A stretch of 64,000 nucleotides of DNA, taken from assembly GCF_027579695.1 (NCBI RefSeq), contig NC_083577.1, forward strand, positions 62,026,741 through 62,090,740. Direction: 5' to 3'. Made by a program: the position numbers and the translations under genes. Below, piece by piece: positions 1-15,311 of the stretch (the first letter of the stretch is position 1; each line of letters starts with the position of its first letter). Under the pieces are notes generated by a model. That model searched no databases, had not been told where the DNA came from, and was given only the letters and a program-made list of their open reading frames with translations. The DNA comes from Neoarius graeffei. Its lineage: Eukaryota; Chordata; Actinopteri; Siluriformes; Ariidae.

Positions 1-1260
1 TACATGATTTCTCTCCACCCCTGTGACAATTCAAGCATTTTATTATGGTTAACTGATAACTGTTAAACTTGAACATGCATCACATCACAATGATACATAA
101 ATAACACTAGAGCATTTGCCATTCATGTGCCTTGGGGGGAAGAAACGGCTTGAATGTACAAGCGACATTTAAAGCAAAATAAGCTAATGTGACAAAAATA
201 TTTATTAATTATTTAATAACTTAATAATTATTATGCACCAAATTCTTAGGATTAAGTTATCATAATATGCAACGACTCAGTTTAAAGTTCAATTACACAT
301 ACCATTTCCAGATTTAGTAATGATTTTTTTTTTATGTTTTTGGCAGGACAAAATAAATAAACCAAAAGAGCAGCATAACATTTGTTTTATAATTAGACAC
401 AATTATTGCATCCAAATCAAGTCCTTTTTTTTTTTGTTATTGCTGCTGTTGTAGTTGTCGCTGTCGTTATTGTTGTTGCTGTTGTTTGAAGTGGTAGTGA
501 TGGAGGTGCTGATTCCTCTCAGAAATTAGTAACTGATTCAGTTCTGAAAAGGGGATATTCTTTGAAGCAGGCCTATAATTCCACAAAAGACTTCCAGAAG
601 AAGGGCATGGGAAACAGAGGTCGCAGGTGTATTTTGCACATGAATATATAAAATTAGCAAACGCAAACATGCACGATAACCAAAGGAAATATGTATGAAA
701 ATGTAAAATAAAATTAACATCCTATTCACGGAACAAGTGTAAGTTATAGCATATTCGATTCTCTAAAAAATGTAATCATTTAGGAAACAGCCCATATCTA
801 TTCCCTGTCCACTACCCGTACAATATCCTGCGTTTTATAAAGTATAGCAAATAATATGTATTTAACATGTATTTGAAGGAGTTCACATGCCAAAGAAATG
901 CAAAGTTTGCTCAATACATCTCAGTACAAATCATATCTGTACACATTTTTTTTGCATTTTCTTTATTATACATGAAGAGCAGATAGAATTGTTTAAAACT
1001 GCAGCCTTCGTCTTTGTCTGTCTTGAAACCAATTTCAAGTCCGTGTTCTAGGTGTCGCTGTTGACCACGTCCGAAGCTCCGAATCCTGTGTCGGTGCGCA
1101 CACGTGACAGAGAAGAGCCTGCGTCTCAAGGCCATTTTCAAATTTCATTGGTGAGATTGTCATGTGGTTGCAGAGAGACCCTCCGGCTTACGCGGGATTG
1201 TTTTGCTAGATATGTCAGCTTACAAAGGACATCTCTCTCTTCTTTAAAAATCTCTCCAAA
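1..1260. other. Intergenic DNA 5' of hoxd10a, including its promoter/5' UTR
   Basis: No coding region is supported. By cluster order hoxd11a should lie to the left, so the AT-rich left part may include its 3' flank; this is inference. Bases ~1040-1260 are less AT-rich and directly precede the hoxd10a start codon, so they probably hold its 5' UTR and core promoter. The short poly-Q-like reading frame near 430-490 is only a GTT/GCT-type triplet repeat read on the minus strand. Confidence 0.6.
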
Positions 1261-2177
1261 ATGTCCTATCCCAACAGCTCTCCCACTGCTAATACGTTTT
1301 TGGTAGATTCTTTAATTGGGGCCTGCAGAACAGACAATTTCTATTCCAGCAGCAACATGTATATGCCATCCAGTGCAGAACTGGGAAGTTATGGAATGCA
1401 AACCTGTGGACTCTTGCCGTCTCTTGGCAAACGGGGGGAACTAAACCACCAAAATATTGGCATGAACGTGCACTCGTACATACCTCAGCTTGATAACTGG
1501 GTAGATCCGAACAGATCTTGTCGAATAGAGCAAGCGTCTAATCAGATGCCCAATTGTACATTTTCCCAGAATATAAAAGAAGAGAGCAACTGCTGCATGT
1601 ACTCCGACAAGAGAGCAAAGGTCAGCTCGTCCGAGATGCCCGCGTATTCCAATCTGATCTCCGAGGCGTGTACGGTGGACGGTCCAGAAATTCCGGTCCC
1701 GGGTTATTTCAGACTGAGCCAAACGTACACGACTGCTAAAAGCCAGGACTATAGCCAGGAGAGCAGCACTCCGAACACGTTGATTCAGCTGAACCGGCTA
1801 ACTCCTAAGCCGCACTCTGCGTCCTTTGTCGAAGCGGAAAAAAAGGTGCCGGACATTGAGGAGGAGGAGACGCGCAGCCCGAGACCCGACAACACGGCGA
1901 GCTCTCAGGAGGAGAAGAGCAACACTGCCGAGGCGCCTGTCTCCAGCCCGGAATTGCCACACAAGGAAGCGAAAGGTGGGTACAATAAAAAGATTTAATC
2001 GCGTTGGGCTGTAATACGAACGCTCCAGCATCATAAAACCCAATATAAAACACAAACAACCCCGAAAGTCGTAATGTTTAATGAGAGGCTTACTCGGGTT
2101 GCAGTAAAAGACTTTACAGGAAACGGTGCCGCGCGCTAACATTAAATAGCCTACCTTTTGTTGCGGTCCCTTTAAAG

Positions 2178-2228
<51 letters not shown>

Positions 2229-2372
2229 TCAACTTAAAAGTGTAGTCATATCTTTACATCACAAAGATATATTTTATTGATAATTTGTACAAGATATACA
2301 TTTTTTTCAGTTTTTATAATTACCTGGCAACATAAAACTGGTAAAGTCATTTTCATATTTGCAGAACTTGTT

Positions 2373-2415
<43 letters not shown>

Positions 2416-2442
2416 CACTGACCTGTGTAAAAACTGTTAAAT

Positions 2443-2501
<59 letters not shown>

Positions 2502-3105
2502 ATATATATACACTTAGGAATTAATGTCTTTGTGATATGCGTAGGCTAACCTTGGCCAAAATCTACCTTTGCTATAGAATATATTACATCTTAAGGTCAT
2601 TGTCCTACTTGTTATGCAAACGAATAGCTGAATAAAACATGAGACAGAATGAAGGGTGACTTTAATATTCGTTGTAAATTTCTGTAATTATTACAGGTTA
2701 CATATAGTAAATCTTATTTATTGATGTTTTAGGAGACTTTTTGAGACATTTGCACTGGGTAACGGGTCGCACATACAGTATGGAGTGATTTTATTTATTC
2801 ATGTGTTTGTTTACTCTGTTTGTTTTCCAGAATGCAAAACGGATACACCGACAAGCAACTGGTTAACTGCGAAGAGTGGTAGGAAAAAGAGATGTCCATA
2901 TACAAAGCACCAAACCTTGGAATTAGAAAAAGAGTTTTTATTCAACATGTACCTGACTCGAGAGCGCCGTCTAGAGATCAGTAAAAGCGTAAACCTCACC
3001 GACAGACAAGTGAAGATTTGGTTTCAAAACCGCAGGATGAAGTTGAAGAAGATGAGCAGAGAAAACCGAATCCGGGAACTTAATTCAAATCTCACCTTTT
3101 CGTGA
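1261..3105 (+). CDS. hoxd10a: Homeobox protein Hox-D10a (two coding exons)
   Basis: Posterior (AbdB-class) HOX transcription factor, 329 aa, nuclear, specifying posterior trunk and paired-fin patterning. Exon 1 is 1261-1975 and exon 2 is 2831-3105; the 855-bp phase-1 intron has a GT donor at 1976 and a polypyrimidine-CAG acceptor ending at 2830. The N-terminus ([20 protein letters not shown]) and the internal [20 protein letters not shown] and [12 protein letters not shown] segments are group-10 hallmarks. Instead of a YPWM hexapeptide, exon 2 carries the posterior-group SNWLTAKS motif just before the homeodomain (residues 255-314, with [11 protein letters not shown] in helix 3). A 15-residue tail ends NLTFS, as in vertebrate Hox-D10. 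First gene of the window; hoxd9a follows about 2.6 kb downstream on the same strand. Orthology to the 'a' copy is inferred from cluster context. Confidence 0.96.
2179..2511. repeat. Microsatellites in the hoxd10a intron
   Basis: Three simple repeats occupy much of the intron: a (TTTC)n run at ~2179-2230, an (AAT)n run at ~2374-2413 and a (TA)n run at ~2448-2510. They explain the unusual length of this intron relative to the other four Hox introns here (104-395 bp). Confidence 0.95.
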
Positions 3106-3142
3106 ACATGGAAACCAATGCATGCCCTGAAAGAAATGCCCT

Positions 3143-3192
<50 letters not shown>

Positions 3193-3200
3193 TCTCTCTC

Positions 3201-3232
<32 letters not shown>

Positions 3233-3705
3233 TCATGATGGGTTATGCTACAGCATGATGCTGTCGAACATTGGACATTTTTTTCCTTTTCTCGTTCAGA
3301 TACTGTGATTGTTGCTATACGTCAGAATAGGTAGTTACTTGATGGTATTCAAGTATCATTATAAAAAGTATGAATTGTGTATAGCCATTATGTTTCACAG
3401 GGTATGAAGTGGTCTTAAATTATGATACGTGACAAAAACACAAATTCGTTGTGTGTTTGTTTTCATTGGAGACAACATAGTGTCGCACAGGACAGCACTG
3501 AAATTCCTTGAAAACATGACTTTGGACCTGGAAGCACAGTTTCTGTTTTTAAGCAAAGAGTAGGCTTCCCATCTTCTCCTCCGAAAAAAAAAAGAAAACT
3601 TTTACATTATGTGAAATCTTACCATTTAAATTGTTCTGTATAGTAAATGTGATATGTAATATTAAAATATGTACCTCTAGTGCATGTTTGTGGCATGTAT
3701 CATGT

Positions 3706-3711
3706 AATAAA
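3706..3711 (+). terminator. Candidate hoxd10a polyadenylation signal
   Basis: A perfect AATAAA lies 601 bp after the hoxd10a stop codon, in an AT-rich stretch followed by a GT-rich segment (GTTTGTGTTT) about 20 bp on, as expected for a cleavage site. Usage is inferred. Confidence 0.55.
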
Positions 3712-3841
3712 TAGTTTGTCAATGTAACAGTTTGTGTTTAAACAGTGTTTCATAAATCGCACGATAAAAAACACGCCCCCCCAAAAAAAAACCACAACGC
3801 AACAAAACCCCCAACAAACAAAAAAGCATCTAAAATATTAG

Positions 3842-3907
<66 letters not shown>

Positions 3908-4049
3908 CAGTGAATTAAAATATGACACGAATCTACTGTCCTCTTGGTCTTTCTATGTAAATTGGTAAGTATAATTTCTGTCATTGTTATATACTCCATT
4001 TAAAATGTTTAAGTGTTGAATCGTGGTTAGACTACGATAATACCTAATA

Positions 4050-4131
<82 letters not shown>

Positions 4132-4463
4132 GTACAATATCCTACTGAAAAATAATCACTGTTTTTTTGTTTTGTTTGTTTGTTTGTTTTTTGCTATTAT
4201 TCTAACGGATTAGAATAATACGTTAAGCTCAACACGACAAATATAATCAAATGCTAGTTTCTGTCACCATAAAACCAAAACAATCAAAAGAATATTATAA
4301 CTAATATGTTGGTATTTCATAGTATACAATAAACTTTGGAAATATTTAGCGAGCTGATCACATAACAATTTGCATTCGGTAAAAATAAAAGCAATATCAA
4401 GTACACAACACAGTTAATATTGCTAAACAAATATGTTATCTTAAACTGAATTATGCCGAAAGA

Positions 4464-4514
<51 letters not shown>

Positions 4515-5571
4515 GTGTACATGTTTTAGCTTAGTCTGCAAATTATCTTTAAATAGACGATTCCAACAACAGTCATTCAAAATCACAAATCACATTTAGC
4601 CTATGTTTCGATGTGTATTTTTGTTATTATCTGCATTGGCTTAACTTCAAAGGTCAACAGCTCAAATGAAAATCTCAAATATGCCTACGAATCTATTTCT
4701 AAATAATAATAATAAAAATCTACAACACTACAACAGTAAAAACATTATTGGCAAATAAAGTGTTGACAGATTAATTATAAGTGGACCAATATTGGTATAA
4801 CCTTATATATACTATCTTGCGAGAATTTTGAACGGTGATCAAAACGCGTTTCATCAGAGGAGTGATGATAGACCGAAGTTTAATTATTTGTGTTCCATTA
4901 AATACAGTCACAGTCACATATTTTACTTTGTAATGCGGAGTGTCCGTTTTATTAAGGGCACATTAATGCATATCCAAATGCACCTCATAAAGATTTTTAT
5001 TGTTAGACATAAACACATTATGACTTTCTTTTAATAAATACAATCGACATACAGATACTAGGTTCTGTGTGAAACTTACGAGATTTTAGAAACAAGTCTT
5101 CAACTTAGAAAAAAATATAGGGCGTATGTAAAATATGAGAATCCGCCAGGAAACGTGGTATGTTGTTTTACAGCATGTTATTGCATTTATTTTACGAGGG
5201 CTTAAAACTCAGTACACTATTAAATAACCCACTTTACAAGGCTGGAGCATAGGATATATCTCATGACGAGATCTTGTAAGATTTTACACTCAGCTGGTGT
5301 AATTTGACATTCAGGCATAAACGTTGAGAAGAGATCGTAGAATAAATGTGTTTTAATCTGGCTAGGTAAAAAAAACTAGTCCGGGGCCTCCTCCATATTA
5401 GCAGCGCGTTAAAGCAAAGATTTGTGGACAACAAAATATACCGCTATATCAATTATTTGAAGAAAAAATATTAAAAAATTATGTGTGTATATATCTCTGT
5501 ATGTTTAGTCAAAGGGCAATATCAACCATATCGTTATCAGCGGATTGATTTACTCTCTGTATTGGTAAATA

Positions 5572-5600
5572 TGATCACGTGATTCATGTAACCAATCACT
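5572..5600 (+). promoter_or_regulatory. E-box palindrome and CCAAT box upstream of hoxd9a
   Basis: A palindromic TGATCACGTGA (core CACGTG 5576-5581) is followed by an ACCAATCA motif at 5591-5598, about 95-120 bp before the hoxd9a start codon. ACCAATCA is a CCAAT box and also resembles a PBX/HOX half-site pair. Spacing fits a proximal promoter; the role is inferred from position. Confidence 0.45.
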
Positions 5601-5691
5601 GAAGATGAAGCCAGCAAAAATACTATGATTGTTCGGAGGCAAGGTTTCCGTAACAGTGTAACCTTTTATATGACTACGAGGGGATCCAAAA

Positions 5692-6818
5692 ATGTCGACC
5701 AGTTCAACCCTGAGCAACTATTATGTGGACTCTATAATGGGACACGAGACGGAGGACGTGTACGGACCGCGCTATGTTCAGAGCCCGCACTCGGCAGCAG
5801 CTAGGCCGTCAGGTGTAGGGGAAAATGCGGATTTCTCCTCCTGTAGCTTTGCTCCCAAGACAGCCGTGTTCCCGACGTCCTGGTCTTCGGTTCATCCGCC
5901 GTCCACGGCTACGGTGTCCGGAATTTACCATCCGTACGTGCACCAGTCCCACATCGCATGTGCAGATAACAGATATGTGCGTTCTTGGGTAGATCCGATC
6001 TCGAACCATATCTCCTTTTCCGGCTTCCATTCGAGTAGTCGTCAATGCGGGACAAAAGCGGAAACTTTACCGCCGAAAAGGACTGAGAGCTCTGCGTTCG
6101 GCCCTGACACCCCGGCAGCCCCAGACTACAGCTGTAGCGCCCTGGCCGAGTGTGTACAGAAAGCTACCAAAGATACGGCTGACAACGATATTTCCAACCA
6201 AAGCGAGCCCAAAGACGAGAAACATCATCAACAACAACTTGACCCAAGTAAGTAAAAGAAATTGCCCTGTGATTTACAACCGTCAGAACTGTACGAGCAG
6301 GGTGTGTAAAGCTGGAGGTTTTACTAACCAATAAAAGTGTCTGAACTCTTACCGCAGGTCCAAAGAAATGCACGCAGCCGTAAACCCAGTATTTAAAACA
6401 GAATTTACTAATAATAGCATCCACACCATCAGTTATTGCTACTGTGAATTTCTTATGAAGGTCAAGCAAATAAAATAAGAACTGTATTTCTTATTATTTT
6501 TGTTTATGTACTTTGTCCAGTTGTTTATTGCTTTTGTAACCTTGGATTTATTGGGTTATTCATTCTTTCACAGGCAACCCAGCAGCAAACTGGATTCATG
6601 CACGTTCAACGAGAAAGAAACGATGTCCATATACAAAATACCAAACACTGGAACTGGAAAAGGAATTTCTTTATAATATGTATTTGACGAGAGATCGCCG
6701 TTATGAAGTTGCACGAATTCTGAATTTGACGGAGAGGCAGGTGAAGATCTGGTTCCAGAACAGAAGAATGAAAATGAAGAAGATGAACAGAGAGAGGGGA
6801 AGTCAGGAGCCTCAGTGA
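5692..6818 (+). CDS. hoxd9a: Homeobox protein Hox-D9a (two coding exons)
   Basis: Posterior-class HOX transcription factor, 266 aa. Exon 1 is 5692-6247 and exon 2 is 6574-6818; the 326-bp phase-1 intron has donor GTAAGT and acceptor TTTCACAG. The N-terminus [19 protein letters not shown] is the conserved Hox9 start (SNYYVDSI), and RSWVDPI mid-protein is also group-9-like. Exon 2 begins with [11 protein letters not shown], the Trp motif that replaces YPWM in groups 9-10 and contacts PBC cofactors. The homeodomain is residues 198-257 ([19 protein letters not shown], ending [13 protein letters not shown]), with a nine-residue tail. It lies 2.6 kb after hoxd10a and 10.1 kb before hoxd4a; that large gap is where hoxd8 sits in tetrapods. 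An E-box and CCAAT box precede it. Confidence 0.96.
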
Positions 6819-9370
6819 ATAATACTGCGGGCAGTGCAGTGTGTCCTCTATGTATATGAGTAATATGTTACGTTTAGGTCGAGGTTGTTGGAGCCTCATT
6901 GGTTTACGTTCTTTGTGTGTCAAATTATTTTATGGAAAAAACCCACAAGCTTACATTCTGATTTTTGTTTTTTTGATTGGATGTATAGAGTCTTAAAATA
7001 ATTATGATTTGTTCATTTTTGAAACAAATGTTCAAATGGTTGTGCACGAAGGTAAAGTACATACATTAGTTATGTTAAATGCAATGTTGATTGTGTTTTT
7101 TTAGTGTACACTTAATTAAATCTTAATAGTACACTGACGAGGAACAGTATTCATGGAGCAGTAATAGGCCACGCTACTCTCCCTAGCTGCTAACACCCAA
7201 CATGTAGTATTAATTCAGTAGGTATATTTGGGTATAAATCTAAATACGAAGACAATTTTGACTTACCGTTGTTGCAGGATTAATTCAGTAACAAAATGTT
7301 GTTGAGGATTAGTTTAGTTGAGATCTAAAAGGTCTTACCTAGTTCGAGTGCTGGCTATGGACAGAGATTCATTTAACACTACAATGTACGTAAAAATGTA
7401 TCTATGTATGTCCATATACTGAACGTGTAAACAAGTATTAGGTGCTTATTTGTGTTGTAATTTAACAGCGTTCAATATCGCTTATTTGTCTCAGACAATA
7501 CTGCACTTATAAGTATTTTAAAGACTTTAACATGACTTTATGCAAATCTCCTTTGGGGGGGGGGGGGGGGGGGGGGGGGCCTAGATTGTGGACCAGAGTA
7601 GACCGCTGAAGGTTTTTTTTTTCTTTCTTTTTTTGAGAATATTTGTTCAACGAAATAAACAGTTGATGCTTGGACTGCACAATTCGTGTGTTACTCGTAT
7701 GTTAAAAAATGTTCAGTGCTACAGGATTTCGTTATGCCTAATAAACCGTTGCGAAATCAGTGTTGTAGAGAACCCCAATTTATTTTCAAACCTTACTTTA
7801 GAATTACTTTAGAGCAGGAAGGGACTGGGTCCAATAAAGCCATAGAGAAGACTAGACGTCTGGTCTAAATGACTTTATGGTCTAAGACAGTAATTGCACT
7901 CTGCTTTGAAAACCTTCTAGCTGGGTGTTTGCGTCTGTTGCTGACAACCAAAAATGCAGACACTTTTCTACGGGGTGTCTGGTCGATAAATTGTCTGCCG
8001 GTAAGACTGAAAGAAATCGACCCAAACACACGGAAAGTCAGGTTTATTCACCAAATGCATTTCCACTCATGGGCTGCAACACTTAACTTTGACTGTTGCC
8101 AAAAATTCAAGTTTTAATTAATTGGTGTACGCATTTCTAGAAGTTAAGGAATCGGTTGCACGAGTGTTTACTTAGTGATGGAAGAAGATAAAAACGCTAT
8201 CAAAATATTCATCTGTATACACTCACAAGACAATTTAAAAATATTAGCTGAAGTAATTTCATGGATAGATTGAGTATTAAATACTGTATTCAAAACTCCA
8301 AAGCCTGCATGGCACACCGCAGGCGAATCAGATATCAAAAATATTTTAACTATATTTAGAGAGAACTTTGCAGCTCAATGCATCACTCAATAGAGCTTTG
8401 TATTAATATGGATATGGTTACCGCTAGAGGGCAATATAGTTCTTTGAAAACATAGATGCAGGGTGCTGATTATAAACGTTATTTTTGTGGAAGCATGCGC
8501 AGATAAATACAAACCACGTGCTTAGTAATCTTTATTGCGAACATTACTTCAGGAAAAAGGCTGCTGCGCAAAATAAAGCACTAAATAGTAATGCATTTTA
8601 AAAGGGATTTTCTCGTCTATTCAAAGTTATGAAATGATCACACGTGATGATTCCAGAATAACCCACAAAAGGACTAACATGTAAAGTTATATAGATAGAT
8701 GTATATCAAGGTTTTTTTTTCTTCATTGAATGAACAGTTTGATGATAACAGGAACTGATTAGCGTAAAATAAAATTAGGCTATATCACACATACTAATGA
8801 GTCAGTTTTTACCAGTATACCGACCCGTACACAGCATGGCTCTTACAACTCGCCTATTTTATTAGTTACAGTTTACTTCCAGGATAACTGCTGCTTTTTC
8901 TGTTGTTTAAGTAAAAGGTTATGCTCTTGATGCTATTTTTGACAGAGTAAGCTTCCATATCAATATGTTTTGTACTATAACATTATGGAAATTAAATGAT
9001 GTGGTTTAACATCCCACTCTTCCGTTTATCAGTTTTTTTTTTAATGGGAAACCTGCTATAAATCCTAACTCACATGCATCTTGGACAATACTGTATTAGT
9101 TATTAGATCCAGTAATCTTAAGCTGTCATGTGACTAATGGTTTAACCAATTTTACAAAATACGCACTACGAGTACATTTAAAAAAAATTTTTTTGGAAAT
9201 ATGCAAAATATATGTGCGACGTGCACAAATAAAACTCTCAAATACCGATAATTGATATTTGACTTATCTGACAGTAACCATTCATAAGTAAAACTGGGAT
9301 AATGCCTAAGAGGTCTTTTTTTTGTTGGATGCTTTTAGCACATACTGGACCAGACAAGACATTTTCTCCT
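6819..9370. other. hoxd9a 3' flank
   Basis: AT-rich DNA with the hoxd9a 3' UTR at its left. No AATAAA occurs close to the stop codon; an ATTAAA near 7113 and AATAAA sites near 7655 and 7740 are candidates. A pure G run of about 27 bases lies at ~7554-7580, a feature prone to sequencing error. The open frames at 7588-8117 have no recognisable content and are treated as chance. Confidence 0.5.
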
Positions 9371-10292
9371 GTGGGACAAGGTGTGGTGTGATGATATCCC
9401 TTTCTATCGGCCTAAGAGGCTCTCTGATTTTTTTTTTCTCGTTATAAAGGGAAAGCTGCAAGTTATCATACGAAATCTGCGGGAATTACATGCCATGGCC
9501 AACGCTCTAAATTTTACGGAGACTATAAGTTTAAAAGACAGAAGCTCTTTACGACACTGCGAGAGGCCAGCCTGCTACAATAGTCCCACTGTAAATCGCG
9601 CGGTGGTGATACGGGCAACTAAATCAGCGCGCGCCACTTTCTCACACGTTCTCTCGTTTGAGCCCTCAAGGTTGGCTGTCATTAAACTCACTCCCAAACA
9701 CCACGGGCATCTAAATTGCCTTATTTTTGCTGATACCACACACCCCTATTTAAGTATGCCTGCAAATGCCAGAACACAAAAATACAGATAGATTTGACTG
9801 TGATTAAAATATGTTTTTTTCCCTCTGAAGTCGAAATGGATAGGATAGCATTTGTACTGCGGGCATTGTTTGGTTTCCTCAAACAGATCATACGAGCCCC
9901 AGGAACTGACTTGGAAATTTAGGCTCAGTTTCATACCGGAAATAAGAGAAATTCTCATACATGAGCGCGCTAGTAGCAGCAGTCAGGAAAATATAGATTT
10001 ATTGGCAATCTATATCAGGCAAATGTAGATTTACAGAGAGAATTACTGGCAAAATCACTCACACATACAAAACACTTGAACCACTGAGCCCATTGTAGCA
10101 TAATACACTTAATTTCAATATTTAAATATGGTTTATGCGTTTAATCAATATGCAAATATGCATACATACAAAACGCATATCGCAATTAATATGATTTCTT
10201 GTTTGTATTTATTTTTATTATTTTTAATGACATTATTGTTTGTTAAAAGTTCACATTTTTGACCAGATAGATACTATGAATATACAGTTTAG

Positions 10293-10355
<63 letters not shown>

Positions 10356-10690
10356 CAACATAAAGGATATAATTTTCAGTAGAACTAGTGCTACCTCGGA
10401 CCATATGCACCAAACCGAAGGGATTTGCGCCAGCCCCGAATTCCTTTTTTTGTTTGAAGACAATTTACAGCTTGGCAGTAGAGATTTTTATGGGCCTATA
10501 TCGCCTGTCATTGGATGCCACTGGTCATGTGTAAGAGGCAAGCGTCTTCATGGCCCCCTTTCCTGATTTTTTCAAGCAATTTTTGTACCGCATTCTGCAG
10601 CTAAAGCGTTGTAACCCAAAGACATTTTCTCTGCTCGCATGTTTGTTTTTTCCTTTTTCTTTTTTCTAGAAAGCCTGAGTGAGATACGTT
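9371..10690. other. Non-coding block between hoxd9a and hoxd4a (former hoxd8 interval)
   Basis: Base composition becomes more balanced at ~9470-9730 and ~10370-10690, unlike the AT-rich DNA around. Motifs such as GGCTGTCATTAAACT (~9672) and TTTTATGGGCCTATAT (~10486) look like homeodomain/PBC-type regulatory sequence. A (GT)n run of ~60 bp lies at ~10293-10353. No Hox8 protein motif (MSSYFVNP, FPWM, group-8 homeodomain) is seen on either strand. The 136-codon open frame at 9381-9791 has no family features. Confidence 0.45.
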
Positions 10691-10696
10691 TGTAGC

Positions 10697-10822
10697 CAAT
10701 GAGAGATTCCATAGCTTCACAGCTGTCACTTTGTGCTGCCCGACGCTACAGTTCGTATATAGGCTGCATTTGTCAGGACAAAACACCCAGAATGGAAGAC
10801 ATGGATTATCCGGATTCGTTTG
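10697..10822 (+). promoter_or_regulatory. Candidate distal promoter and leader exon of the hoxd4a/mir-10b transcript
   Basis: A CCAAT motif (~10698) and a TATATAGG box (~10756) precede a stretch with ATG at 10792 that stays open for ten codons (MEDMDYPDSF) up to a strong donor, TTTG|GTAAGTTT, with GT at 10823-10824. The order promoter motif, short exon, donor suggests a first exon. Distal leader exons for Hox4/mir-10 primary transcripts are known in vertebrates. Here the exon is inferred from sequence only; the left boundary is a guess. Confidence 0.35.
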
Positions 10823-13260
<2,438 letters not shown>

Positions 13261-13498
13261 GGCACCCGCGCGCTGTCATGAATGGCTGTGGGGAAGCACG
13301 TGATACCATTAAACTTTGTTTTATGGCCAGGGAGTTGACAAGCCAAAATATAATTCACATTGTGTATTAGAAAGGCCTTGCAGACGTTTAGAAAAGATCA
13401 CAGTGTCGGTACGGGAGCCCGAGTATTTGGTGATTTAGTTTTGAACATGGATATCGACGCTTCTTGTTGCGCTTTACGTGATCAGAGAGTCTCTCGAG
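13261..13498 (+). promoter_or_regulatory. Candidate second distal promoter/leader exon for hoxd4a
   Basis: A GC-richer block beginning near 13261 holds an E-box-like AAGCACGTGAT (~13295) and a CATTAAA site, then an ATG at 13447 open for 17 codons (MDIDASCCALRDQRVSR) into a consensus donor CTCGAG|GTAAGC with GT at 13499-13500. It lies 3.45 kb upstream of the hoxd4a start codon. An alternative Hox4 leader exon is the best explanation; an enhancer is the alternative. RNA evidence is needed to choose. Confidence 0.4.
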
Positions 13499-13500
13499 GT

Positions 13501-14999
13501 AAGCGCGATTATAAGAGTTGTCACTAAACTTGTGCGGGGTTAAATTGCACAGCCTTTAATTCGTTATCGTTTTATTTTTTTAATTCCACGTGGTATTTCT
13601 GGTGTGTCTTGTTTTGGAAATCGTTATTGCGCAATGCTAGATGTTGCTAGTTTTTACAGAGGAGGAAATGAAACGTAATGAAGATGACGAGGTGATTATA
13701 ATTGAGTTGTCCGGATTTAGTGCTGCATTATCAAGGAGAGGAAAGTGGGCCTCTTGGACATGGGCGACATTTTAAAATGTGAAGAATAAAGTGAGGAATA
13801 AAGACATGAGTTAGCGAGTGAAAAGTCTATCAGTTTTGCTTGCATTTCGCTAGCAGTGGATAGTGATATATAGCACATAGTTAAAAACAAATTAAAGAGA
13901 TCGTGTTGTTTGCTTCCAGAAATGAAATAAGCATATTCTTGTCATAGACTATTCATCACTGTGTTTAAACCACATTAAATGAATGTTGAATTTAGTATAA
14001 CATTGACACACATCTACATGTTGTCTCGTCATGGCATCCAAGTTCTGGATGAATAGAAATGAGAATCGAATAGCTCATATTAATTAAAATTTGCATGACT
14101 TTAACTTTAAGCATGAGTTATTTAATTTATTCTTAACAATTAAATATGCTCTCTAGCGCCCCCACTCCAACTATTCAACATATAAAAACGCCAAAATATT
14201 AATTTATTGTTGTTGTTGTTGTTGTTGCTGTTGTTGTTGTTGTTGTTGTTGTTATTGTTGCTGCTGCTGTTTTTGTTGTTGTAAAAATTATTATTAATAA
14301 CAACAACAACATGTAGTATTCCTTTTATATGGAAGTCGGTATATTTTCGGTTTGTCTGATTTCTTTAATTAGGTCGGTTAATATCTCCACTTGTTTGGAA
14401 TTTGGGGTATTAGGAGGAGCCCTGTGTTGAAATACTGAAATCGTATAACAGAATATTTGTAAATTAAGCATTTAAATGATTATTTAATGCAGCCTGGATT
14501 TCACTTTCAAATTGCGAGATGTATGAGAGTTTTGTTGACAATCCGTCGGATTTTGAAATGTAATAAATTAAAAGACAATACAATACAATAAAATGTGTAA
14601 TTATAGAACGAATGCAGAATGATATAAAGAGAAAAAACTGTTGAACGAGTAATAGCAGTGACTCTGCAGACTCTGCAGTGGAAATAATAATTTTAAAAAT
14701 TGCTTTATGTTAACGTGTTCTAACTGAATTCGAAAATAGTGTAAAATAATTGTGGCTTCTTGTAAACGTTAAGACAGAGGTCACGACAAGCGTTGACTTT
14801 TCTGTCCTTTTGTTCATCAGTAACTCGGCTTTGACCCGCACGAACAAGTCTCAGGGCAAGGTGAATTGCAGGTCAAGCTGTCTAACACATTAAAATGCAA
14901 AACTCTTTGAACATAAAAGAAATCACGATCACGATCTACGGCTATAGATTAATTGTTGCATTAAATTCCATTTAATCGATAATGTTATCTTTATCAATA

Positions 15000-15054
<55 letters not shown>

Positions 15055-15253
15055 GTGCGTATAATTTAAAAATATACTCGCCTATTTTATCATTTTAACT
15101 GTAAAAGTATAAATCACCTTTATACGTCTACAATTAAAACGAAAAAGTAAAGCATTGGGCCACTGGAGATGGGTTCGGGGAGGTCATGGAGAATCCATGA
15201 AAACAAAAACCTGTGTGATCTAAGTTCTCAGTGATTCTGGTTGACCTCACGCC

Positions 15254-15311
<58 letters not shown>

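Larger units (their letters stand above)
3106..5691. other. hoxd10a 3' UTR and hoxd10a-hoxd9a intergenic DNA
   Basis: The first ~600 bp are the likely hoxd10a 3' UTR, with CT and AT runs at ~3148-3231 and an AATAAA signal at 3706-3711. Beyond this lie (CA)n ~3843-3905, (TATC)n ~4050-4131 and (CT)n ~4466-4513. A more complex block at ~4825-5040, rich in TTAATGCAT- and TTTATTG-type sites, could be regulatory. No gene is seen. Confidence 0.6.

Noticed and set aside
3843-4131. Regular short repeats as a CRISPR-like array
   Set aside because: Plain dinucleotide and tetranucleotide microsatellites without spacers, in a vertebrate genome.
5664-5672. TTTTATATG as the hoxd9a TATA box
   Set aside because: It is only about 20 bp before the start codon, leaving almost no 5' UTR, so it is unlikely to be the main TATA box.
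3106-5691. Search for mir-196 between hoxd10a and hoxd9a
   Set aside because: No TAGGTAGTTTCATGTT seed was found; mir-196 is known from the other Hox clusters, not HoxD.
7554-7580. Long G run as a regulatory G-quadruplex
   Set aside because: A homopolymer of this length is more likely a simple repeat of uncertain length; no conserved spacing of G tracts.
9381-9791. 136-codon frame as a possible hoxd8 remnant
   Set aside because: No Hox8 N-terminus, hexapeptide or homeodomain residues; the frame contains low-complexity Phe/Leu and nothing recognisable.
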